Assembly (NCBI RefSeq): GCF_000004075.3
Contig: NC_026656.2
Location: 2,170,001-2,234,000, forward strand
Source: Cucumis sativus
Lineage: Eukaryota > Streptophyta > Magnoliopsida > Cucurbitales > Cucurbitaceae
Direction: 5' to 3'
DNA length: 64,000 nucleotides
A program made the position numbers and the translations under genes. Each line of letters starts with the position of its first letter. Within the stretch, counting starts at the first letter, position 1. Below are positions 50,471-64,000 of this stretch, one piece after another. The notes under the pieces were generated by a model. It saw only the letters and a program-made list of their open reading frames with translations, was not told the DNA's origin and did not search any database.

Positions 50471-53400
50471 CTAGTTCCAAAGCTCCATAGCCATGGCAAA
50501 TAAAATTGCTAAAGCTACCCACTGAAATTTTCCTGGTAGAATTGAGTTTCCTGGAGAAGATCAAGCGTAATAAGGAATAATTAGCATTCATTTCTGTATA
50601 AAACAAAATATATTTATTTCAAACTCATCTTTACAAGTAGTTTGAATATAAATACGGACCCATATTTTAAAAACATGGATTTAAAATGTCACTCTACTTC
50701 AACTTTCTAGCTACGATTTTTGCGATGACAAAGTTGTAAACATCACATGATATTGGTTCTCGTCATCGATTATCATCTCCAACGACTTACACGTAGTACA
50801 AAAATGACAAAAAAATATTTTATGATGTTATCCGTCCAATTTATTAATTTCACGTCTTTATTTTTCATATATAAAAGAAGTAATAATATTTCAACCCATA
50901 CCCTAAATTCTTAGTAAAGGATTTTTTTAAAAAAATTAAAATTTGGAACTTTTAATGGTTTTATTTTAAAGTAACGTGTTTCAATTCTACATATACAAGA
51001 AAGTCAAGAAACCGTAGAGAAAGAAGTAGATAAAGAAATATATATGATGTAACGAATAAATAAAATTATAGACCATTGTTGCCAATATATATATGATATA
51101 ATATAATATATATGTCATATGGTAAATGGAGAAATTAGTGATTTGCTTACTGTTTCAACTTATAGAGAATATGCAACGCAAATACTCGGTAAATGATTTC
51201 TAAATTTAAGAACTATGAAGATTGTTTACTAAATATATGATGGTGACTATGTTTGATTGTTTTCTGTTTTATATACATATATAAACCATCTTTCTCTACT
51301 AATTTCTTTTTTAAAATAAATCAATAATAATAGTAATAACAATACATCTTTTCAAAGATTTTGAAATTATTTATATAAAAAAGAATTGTAGCGAAAACTC
51401 TTATTATTTTTTATAAAATAGTTATAGAAAAAAATATTACTTTAAAACTTTTGATTTGAGATTTTTCAAATATATCATAATGAAATAAAATAATTATAAA
51501 CAAATTTTAATATTTAAAAATGTCCATTGTAATTTTCTAATTTAAAAATAATCTCATATATAAACAATGAACAAATAAAATTTAAGTTGAAAAAAAGATC
51601 CACGTGGTTTTCTTCTTTTGAAAGAAGAAGAGCCCACGTTGTTTAAACTTTGACCCAATGACAAACCACACTTTCATTTTTCTATTTTTACTATTAATTT
51701 ATATTTTTAGAAAAAAAAGACTTTGAATTTAAGTTTAAAATATGTTATTGGAACACTCAAATTGTTGTTTTTAATTGTAAACAATTTATTCCTTCCACCT
51801 CTGTTTTGATATTTCTTGATTCTCTCTTGTTATATATAATAACAAATTAAAACATATTTTCTAGTTTACATGTAATGCCATCTCTATTTATTTATCTATT
51901 AACAATTTCTTTTCCTATTTAGTCTAATGTTTTTCAATTTGAAAAATAGAGAAGAAAAAAATCATATCTTACCATGTCCAGTGCCATTTCCAGAACCACT
52001 CCCATTATCAGTACCATTCACATTTGCAACTTTAATTCCAAGCTTTGCACAATCGGATCCTATGGTACCTATAAAAACAATACAACAACGAAGAATTAAA
52101 TCGTATATTCTTTCAAGAATTATACATTAAAATCCACTTTAAATCCTTCTAATCTATATTTTATTTAACAATTTAGTCGTAGACTTCTAAAAACGTAATG
52201 CAATTCAAAATTTCAACATGGTGTTCTCTAGTTCCTATTACTTTCTATATTGTTGCTTACCAATATCAATAAGCTCTTAAATGGAATATAAAAATACTTA
52301 AACAAGTGATTTAAAATTATAATAATAAGAATTATAAAAGCTATATAAGTAGTTGTAAGGGAAGTTTAACTTAAAATTAGACGGTAAAAAGGAAAAGAGA
52401 AAGGGTGAATCTTACAATCACTATAGCAAGGGAAGGTAGAGATGTTGAGGAGATTATAGTAGCCAGATTGGCATTCACATGTGTGTATATAAGTTCTGTT
52501 TTGCACACAATCTCCTTGTCCACAATATGCCCAATAGCAAGCTACAATAATGCCAGTGAAAAACCAATCATAATTTATATCATTTTTTTATGTTTGTTTA
52601 TTTTTAAATTCTCTCATCTATTTTCTACTCAGAATATATATCAATTCAAATATTGAATGAAAATTGTAGCCGCTACCACAATTGTCGAGCATTCCACTTC
52701 CTAGTGCAATGGATGTCATCAATGGACTTATACATTGAAAGAACTAAGAGACCCTCGTCACACACTATTTTTAAGATAAATTTATGTTATTTCTTACCTT
52801 ATTAATTGGTTTCCTTTGTTATCTAATACTTCCTCCATCATTTTATGAAATTAATTTTAAGTTTGTGTTAAAACTTGAAATTTTTTTGTTTTTATTTAAC
52901 TCTATTATAAAAATGTTGTTTAATATACAATTTAAACATTTGAGTATTATAATAAATAATGACAATGAAAAGAAAAACACATTAACAGCCAATTTGAATA
53001 TTTTTAAACAGCAAGAGGAAAATTAAAACTAATTGAAAATTTAGAGTCAAATGTTTTCTCTTCTAATTTTTTTTAACATAATAAAAGATAGAGTACAAAT
53101 AGAAATAGTAAATCGAAAAACAAAAACTAAATATTACGAATTTTGATAAAACTGAAGGAACAACGAAATAGAAAAAGCAAGGATGTTGCTGCAAATTGTG
53201 ACAAAAATCAACCAACAAAGCTCACTCAAAAATATCTCTGGGAATGACTTACGGTTGAAGAAAGATGAGTTCTTCGGAACAGGTTTCTCCGGCACCGGCG
53301 GTGGCGCTGGCTGGCAGCCATAGTCGAGAGTACCTACAAAAACATGATCAACAAGAAAAACATAGATCAGTTGACTTATTGAATTGGATCATCATTATTC

Positions 53401-53797
53401 ATTTTCAATAAACAGAGAGAAAAAAAAAAGATTACAGTTAGGGATCACGCAAGGAAGAAAGACGAGATCGTCGTCGTTGTCGCGAGTTCGCTTCCAACCG
53501 GGATCACATTCGCATGAGAATCCGAATGGCAGATGTTCCACGCCGGGTGTGCAGTTTCCCTTTCCACAGTTCACTTCTTCACATACTTTATCTGAAAAAA
53601 AATATATATATATATCATTTACTTCAAATTTAAAGGAATATGATATTTAGAAAAAGAAAAACCCTAAAGAGAGATGAAGAAGAGAGACATATACCAAATG
53701 GAAAAGGAGGATCATCTGCGATAACAATAGAAATGGGAAGAAGGAGGAGGAGGAAAATGGAGAGAAAGTCAACAAAAATGTGAGAGGAGATTGCCAT
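50471..53797 (-). CDS. Secreted EGF-like protein, probably membrane-anchored
   Basis: Six minus-strand exons (53695–53797, 53436–53591, 53253–53333, 52416–52541, 51973–52068, 50471–50550) join to 213 residues. Residues 1–27 form a signal peptide with a long Leu/Ile core. Two EGF-like cysteine modules follow: one starting KVCEEVNCGKGNC and ending in a CECDPGW motif, the other starting CYWAYCGQGDC and ending in CECQSGYY. A proline-rich linker (PAPPPVPEKPVP) separates them. Several N-glycosylation sequons (NRT, NIS, NGT, NGS) are present. A Gly/Asn/Ser-rich stretch and a hydrophobic C-terminal tail (WVALAILFAMAM) suggest a GPI anchor signal or a membrane helix. Plant relatives are labelled only 'neurogenic locus notch-like'; the role is unknown. 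Every intron is in phase 1, and the EGF-plus-linker exon pair looks duplicated. Confidence 0.87.
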
Positions 53798-53854
53798 CTT
53801 GTATTTCTTTGTAAAGAGAATGATAATAGTGAATTGAATTATAATTTATATTAG

Positions 53855-53863
53855 CTTATATAG
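53855..53863 (-). promoter_or_regulatory. Likely TATA box of the EGF-like gene
   Basis: CTATATAAG on the minus strand lies about 60 bases upstream of the start codon, the expected arrangement for a short-leader plant gene. Confidence 0.55.
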
Positions 53864-56800
53864 AGAGGTATGGGGAAGAATTTGAACAAGTTTTTCATTT
53901 GTTATTAATTACTATGATTATTATTTTATTCAAAAAGACTTTTTGGATTTATATATTTATGAAGTTTGTCCATTGAATTAATTGTTTGCCTTAAATTAAT
54001 TAAGTTAGTTTTAGCTTCTTTGTCCTTCTCTTCATAATCTCTGCAAATTTGATTTTCTAGAAGGTTCAGGATAAAATAATTTATTGGTGAGGTTGTTGAT
54101 AAATATTACAATAAATTATACTATCAATTTCAAAGTTAAATTAAGTTTGATTTTTAATTTTTTGTATGCACAGAGAAAATGCATTGAACGTTTATATGAT
54201 ATAGAGATTAGAATTAGAGAAAAAGCCAACAATATTCTTTTACCATTAGAAAAAAAATTGAACAAAAAAATTACATTCAACCTTCACATAACAATGTTAA
54301 TTAGTAATTCATCTTTTATGAGGTAATATAATTGTGTATTTAAAGGAAAATTGTAATCTCAATTAACTCAATATCTCGACCATATTTTCTTTCTGATTTT
54401 TTTTCTTTGGCATTAAAACTTTAGGAAATGAAAATTCTAGAGTTTTTTGAGGAGGAAAAACAAAGTCAAAAGTATATGTTCAAGAGAAAATGGTCAATAG
54501 CAAAAATTTTTAGGTTAATTATGAAATAAGCTAAGGTTATGAGGATAAAATTCAAAGGTATTTGGATTTAATATAAGCTTTTTAATATATGAAACTTGTA
54601 CTTTAATATTCAACAATAAGGCTATATGACACATTAAATTATTAATAATTGACCCAACTGGTCAATAATTGGAGCATTTAATTATTAATTCCACCTTAAA
54701 CTAGAAGTTTTCACCATAAACCACTTCATTACCTTAATTAAATAAATAAATAACCCTCCTTCCACCCATTTTATGTTGTAATTTTTTATTTTAAAATTAT
54801 AGACTTGTTAGTCTCCTAATTTTATGTTTGTTTTCACGTATTTATGTAATATGTTTATTTTTGAATAATATATAAATAAAGTTATTAGAGTAAAAATTTG
54901 AGATCTCATTTGATAACTTTTCAAAGTTAATTTAAATACTCTTTTTCATTTCTAGTTTTCTTTTGTGTTTTAAAAAGTTACTTTAAAAGATTGTTTTGTT
55001 TTTTAAATTTAGTTAAAAAGTCAACATTAGGAAAAAAGAAAGAAAAATCTTATGGATAGAAAATGTTTTAAACCATTTACAAAATATATCAAAAATAAAT
55101 AAATAAATAAAATGTGTTAAAGAGAAATTTGATAGATTTTGGTATGAAAATGTAAAGATTCGGAAATTGTAAAAAAGAAAAAGAAACAAATACAAAGTTA
55201 AGAATATTAAAAAAATAATTAAGATGAGAAAGAAAATTGTTATACAAAAAATATAAATTAAACGTGATAGAGATTAACTATATAAAAAAATAATGTAAAT
55301 TAAACATGAGAGAAAAAAGAAATGATGGAATATTTTGATATAAAGATGGGTCATCAAGAAGTATGGAAGAGTTTCATACAATAGTGTCACTGCCCAAATA
55401 ACCTAAAATTTAAAAAGAAAAAAATCGAAATAGTTATCAAACACCAAAAACAAGTTTAAGTTTTTATTTTCTTTTAATTTTAAAGAAAAGTAATAACCGG
55501 TGAAAAAATAAAAATATTAAACTAATCATATAAATATAAATAAAATGAAAACTATTAAAATCATAAAAAACAAAATTGAAATTAAATCGTTCATGACTAT
55601 TTAAAAATAATTAATCGAATTATAGAATCGTATGATTTCTTTTTTGATAAATATTAATTTATATTTATAAACTTTTATAAGTATATTAATTTATACTTTT
55701 TTTGTATCAATATTGTTTAAAATGTATAATTTGAATCATAAATAAAATAAAATAAAATTCATAATTCAATCAACTTATGTCCTTTATTATAATTATCTTT
55801 GAAAATCATTGATATAGTAATCTCAAATGTAAAGAGAGGAAATTTTATTTAAGACTTTAAATTGATTTAGTTTTGAAATTTTAGTAGCTTGATTGATATT
55901 ATTGCAAGTCTGATATGAGGTTTCTTCAGGGAAATCGTAATAAAAAATGTTCACTTATCAAAGTCTAGAAATTAAATCATCATTTTTTTTCTTTTAACAA
56001 AACTATAAAAAAAAATAGAAAAACAAAAACTAAATAAGTAAAAAAGTCTTAAATGTTTCTGAGGTAAATTAGATCAATCACTATTATTAATCTTTTTTAT
56101 ACAATTAAATGTGATATTATTTTCCTCCACATTCTTGAATTCTAAGAAAGAAAAAAAAAAACTATATATTCATGATGTGATCAATTTGACCTTTCACCTC
56201 AAGAAATGTATTGGATATAATTAATTAACCATAATTTTGCAAAGATTGAAATTGATTAGTTATCACTTTTCTATTCATCATGTTTTTATCCTCCATTATA
56301 TATCTATCATTATATTAACTCTTTAACACGTAAAATTCCTCTCGTTATCAAATTGTAAATAGATGAACAAAAAATATTTACAAATATAACAAAATATCAC
56401 AATATTTATCTATCTTAATTTTAATTATTATATTTGAAAATAAGTCTTTATAAAAAAAATATAAAACTATTGCGGAGTAATTTCAAATTTTTGGAATCAA
56501 TTTATTTTTCATCTACCTCTTTTAAGAAGAACAAACACAAAACAGTAATGAAAATAAAAAGATGATACTAACGAAATAGATTTCTTTTCAAGAGGTATGT
56601 TGATCATGTTAGGATGACCAAGTCTCCCCATATATCAAAAAAAGCACTAAAGTATTTAACAAATTTTAGCCTAAGATCAATTTGGTCAATAAGGTTTGAA
56701 TTTCAGTTCCCATTTGATCTAAGAATTTAATACTTTATAGTTTAAATTAGGCATATACCTCGATCAAGTGACATATGTAATTAGATGTTTTAAGTTAGTT

Positions 56801-57531
56801 ACATAATCAATTTCAAACTTCATGAACCAAAAGTATATATTAAAAATATAGGTAAATACAAAATATAACAAAATATCACAACTAATTACGATGGACAACG
56901 ACAAATTAATATATCTATATATTTATATTCACGATAGATACAATAATCATTTTCTTATACTATGATATTTTGCTATATTTGTAAATATTCTTTTAAAAAA
57001 ATATTTAAAATAACTTTCCTACAATTTGAAACTTACCAAACTCAACATTTTCTAACAACCCTAGTTACTTTAAGTACATATATATAAAAAAAATTTAAAA
57101 ACATAATGAAAATAGGATTTGATGAATTACTAGATCACTAGTTTGTATCAATATGAAAGGTATCTCTCATCTAAAATGTTCATGAGAGTGGCAAATGGCT
57201 AAACCATAGAGAGAAAAAGAAAACATATGTGTATATATATATCTGCAGGCCATAGGTAAATCAAGTGGACAAAAAACATAAAAACACAAATCAAAAGAAC
57301 AAAAAAAAAAGTCAGATTAAAAAGGAGCAAAATTGCTTTAGAAGTCAACAGTTTCAACAAATCATTTATAAAAAAAGTGGAGAGAAGAAAATTTGATTGC
57401 TGGCCAAACATAAACACAAAAAAGCCCCACACCCATTTGAATTTGATGATCGATCATATAATTCAAACTTGTTTGAAAGAATTTCAAAAACCCATTTCTT
57501 CTTTTTGTGTTTGATCTTCTGAAACACCAAG
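53864..57531. other. Intergenic AT-rich DNA between divergent genes
   Basis: About 3.7 kb without a recognisable gene. Relatives of the dispersed repeat lie near 56360–56460 and 56855–57000. The last 300 bases are A-rich with a TA run at 57230–57242 and should contain the IQD promoter. Confidence 0.65.
56855..57000. repeat. Dispersed AT-rich repeat copy
   Basis: It begins with 'aaatataacaaaatatcaca' and ends with 'gatattttgctatatttgta', so its two ends are roughly inverted complements. The first phrase is also found at 56381–56400. The layout matches the copy at 34370–34570. Confidence 0.55.
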
Positions 57532-59272
57532 ATGGGGAAAGCTGGAAAATGGATATTGAATTTTCTTCTTGGGAAAAAGGATGAAAATCAAAAGAAAAAG
57601 AAGAAGAAGAAAATGGGTTCTTCTTCTTCTTCTTCTTTTCCTGATCACCCTGAAAATTTGAAGCTAAAGTGGAGTTTTAGAAAGACATCAACCAAAAGTT
57701 CTAACCTTCTTTTAACTCATCATCTTTCTAAATCTGTTAACTCCATTGACACCATTCAAGCTTTGAACCATGTGGCCATCGCAGAGCAGAGGAAGCCACC
57801 ATCAACTGTTCAAAATGCTGCTGCTACCACGATCCAATCCGCCTATCGGTCTCATTTGGTAACAAATGTTTCTTTTCCCTACTTCCTTCCGAGTTATCAA
57901 TTTAGTCTCTATATTTTATTATGTGTTTTGATTGTTTTTTAGTAGTGTTAAATTAAACTCTTTAGAATACAATAACATTAGAAATTAGACTCTCAAATGA
58001 TAAAAGATGAACCATCAAGTTTCAACTTTACAATTATATAAGTTTGATGATCCAATTTTTAATTTTACGGTTGAAAATTTGAAAGTACAATTGCAACTAC
58101 CACAGTTCGTTAGGAATGATCTTTTCAAATTAACGATATATAAAGTTGTTGATTTTGCCTTTACCTTAACTGCCTTTCTTTGTTATAATTGCTTGAAAGT
58201 TAGCTGGTATAGAAAGTTGGAGATAAACTATGCCACTCATGATGATGCTGTATGAGCTTTTTATTTGTCAATTCAATTGAATAGCATTTTTGTGAAGTTG
58301 TTTGGTAGTAAAATGAAAAAATGTTGGCTTCGTTTGTTGTGATTTGCTTGGTTTGTTTTAGGCAAGGAAAGCATTGCATGCTTTAAGAGCATTGGTTAAG
58401 ATACAAGCACTTGTGAGAGGCCATCTTGTGAGAAAACAAACAGCTGCTACCCTTAAGAGCCTGCAAGCTTTGATGGCAATCCAAGTTCGAGCTCGGGCAA
58501 GTCGGATCCAGCTGCTCGAGGAGGATGAAGAGCTTCCTGAAAGGAGGCGCTGTAAGCATACCATTAACACCAATCTCGAACAATTATACAAAGTAAATTT
58601 CACAACTCATCTTATAAAAGTGTTTCTATTTACTTTGAAAAGATTACGAATAATACTCATTTCATTTTGTTTATACTTGTTTTCTTGGCTTTTCTTATTT
58701 AGGAGAGACTAAACGTGAATCTCAATGAAAAATTGAAACCATATAAAAGTAAGAGTGGCCATATAAGTCGTTCTCAAATTGAGCAGATAGAGAATGAACA
58801 AGATGCTTATTGTAGACGAAATTTTTCGACTCCAAGGAGGCAACTTCAATACAAAAATCAATCCTCCTCCATGGAATCAGACACTTCTGAGTATTATATA
58901 TTGGTGTCGAAACCAACAGCTGACACAACCTTATATTCTATGGATCAACAAAGGCATTCAGATTTTGTGCCGGATGACTATCTCTTATATCCAAATTATA
59001 TGGCCAAGACAGAATCCTCAAGGGCAAAAGTACGATCGCAAAGTGAACCGAAACAAAGACCCAATTCGAACGCACGAATGAAGAGCAAGCAAATAGGAAC
59101 AGCTGACAGAATCAATCTAAATGATCAAATCCATAACTCTTTACAAGGTCCGAAGCATAATGGCTATGAAAATCACAACCCTTGGTTCATGAAGCTTTAT
59201 CAGTTCAAAAAAACGTCCAAGAACCAAGATGGCGACTCTACAAGCAGCAAATTTAGTTATTCCAACGACTGA
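57532..59272 (+). CDS. IQ67-domain (IQD) calmodulin-binding protein
   Basis: IQD proteins bind calmodulin/CML and act as scaffolds at microtubules, plasma membrane or nucleus, affecting cell shape. Three exons, 57532–57858, 58362–58592 and 58703–59272, join in phase 0 to 375 residues. The IQ67 domain begins around residue 96 ([20 protein letters not shown]), with two further IQ-like repeats ([16 protein letters not shown] and [14 protein letters not shown]). The intron between RSHL and ARKA is the invariant phase-0 intron of this family. Outside the domain the protein is basic and Ser-rich, as usual, with a terminal region [15 protein letters not shown] Lys run followed by a Ser run near residue 25 comes from microsatellites. 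The ATG starts the common MGKAGKWI family beginning. The exact IQD number cannot be told. Confidence 0.94.
57591..57640. repeat. (AAG)n followed by (TTC)n, inverted microsatellite in coding DNA
   Basis: A run of AAG/AAA codons is followed after about six bases by a run of TTC triplets in the opposite sense, read as Lys then Ser codons. The two arms are complementary and could form a hairpin with a stem of about 14 pairs. Confidence 0.9.
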
Positions 59273-59810
59273 TCTTGATTATATTGCTTACTTTTCATCG
59301 ATTCTATTAGAATTGATCAAACTTCAATGAGATATTGTACACTTGAAATCATTATTGACTCCGTCGAATTTACAAAGAACGACTTCAATTGTTTCAGGAA
59401 GCGTTAAAAATGGAGTGCTACATTTGACAAGAAAAAATTGCTTCTAAACTCACAACTCTCGAAACAGAGCCCTAATTTGTACTCCATTCAAAGTTCATTT
59501 CTACTTCAACAAAGGAACATTCACTAAAACTGAGATCATCTTAGCCATCTAAACTGTTGTAAATTTACATTCCTACAACAGAAATGTAGCATATCAGCTA
59601 CTACTAATGAGTTAAAACTAAGGATGACAAATAACTGCTACTCGTTACATCGTCTATCAAACTAAAAGAATTATAATCTACAATGAAAAGATATTTTCTC
59701 CTTCTTAGCGGCTGCCTAAGTGTCAATTATACCTCGAGAAAATGTGGTGACTCTAGATCATACACTTACAAGTTCTAGCAGTTACGTTATCGTACATATT
59801 CGAGAGCGGT
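59273..59810. other. 3' flanks of IQD and NEK genes
   Basis: About 540 bases between convergent stop codons. It holds their 3'-UTRs; nothing else is seen. Confidence 0.7.
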
Positions 59811-63955
<4,145 letters not shown>

Positions 63956-64000
63956 CTACAAGAAAACGGGAAAGGATTAGTTTGGAAATGCCAGTAATGT

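Noticed and set aside
52405-52656. 83-codon open frame on the + strand
   Set aside because: It is the complement of the second EGF exon, which has correct cysteine spacing and splice sites on the minus strand.

Overview
This is a piece of a dicot plant nuclear genome. Genes are split by AT-rich GT–AG introns, intergenic DNA is very AT-rich and full of short tandem and dispersed repeats, and every recognisable protein belongs to a plant family. The intergenic texture and the protein sequences look cucurbit-like (Cucumis or a relative), but that placement is a judgement, not a proof. I see no organelle, bacterial or phage sequence and no CRISPR array.

Eleven protein-coding genes are supported, ten complete in the window and one running off the right edge. 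In order: GDP-mannose 3,5-epimerase (+, 3147–5441); an EF-hand-like protein (−, 9272–13244); a four-EF-hand calmodulin-like protein of the CML8/CML11 type (+, 16454–19013); an intronless plasma-membrane-type Ca2+-ATPase of the ACA12/13 type (+, 23542–26589); a BAHD acyltransferase of the CER2/CER26 type (−, 27511–30062); a peptide:N-glycanase, PNG1, lacking the usual N-terminal region (+, 35243–40451); a PITH-domain protein (−, 41795–45095); plastid ribose-5-phosphate isomerase (+, 47934–48785); a secreted EGF-like, probably membrane-anchored protein (−, 50471–53797); an IQ67-domain protein, IQD (+, 57532–59272); and a NIMA-related kinase, NEK (−, 59811–63955, 5' end outside the window). Exon borders were set by reading splice sites and checking frame and phase at every junction.

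The genes work in different pathways: cell-wall precursors and ascorbate, calcium signalling, cuticular wax, glycoprotein quality control, pentose phosphates, and cytoskeleton/cell growth. Five of them sense, move or respond to Ca2+/calmodulin or resemble such genes: the EF-hand-like gene, CML, ACA and IQD, with the EGF-like gene a weaker candidate. Several neighbours recall neighbours in Arabidopsis from memory: GME with an EF-hand gene, CML11 with ACA12, and PITH–RPI–NEK2. This suggests old conserved microsynteny.

The most unusual points are the PNG1 copy (no N-terminal region, one GC–AG intron, two altered codons at splice junctions), the BAHD protein without the DFGWG motif but with polyAsn and polyMet insertions, the EGF gene built from a duplicated pair of symmetric phase-1 exons, and a repeat family that recurs in the intergenic DNA. 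I found nothing that amounts to a new multi-gene system.
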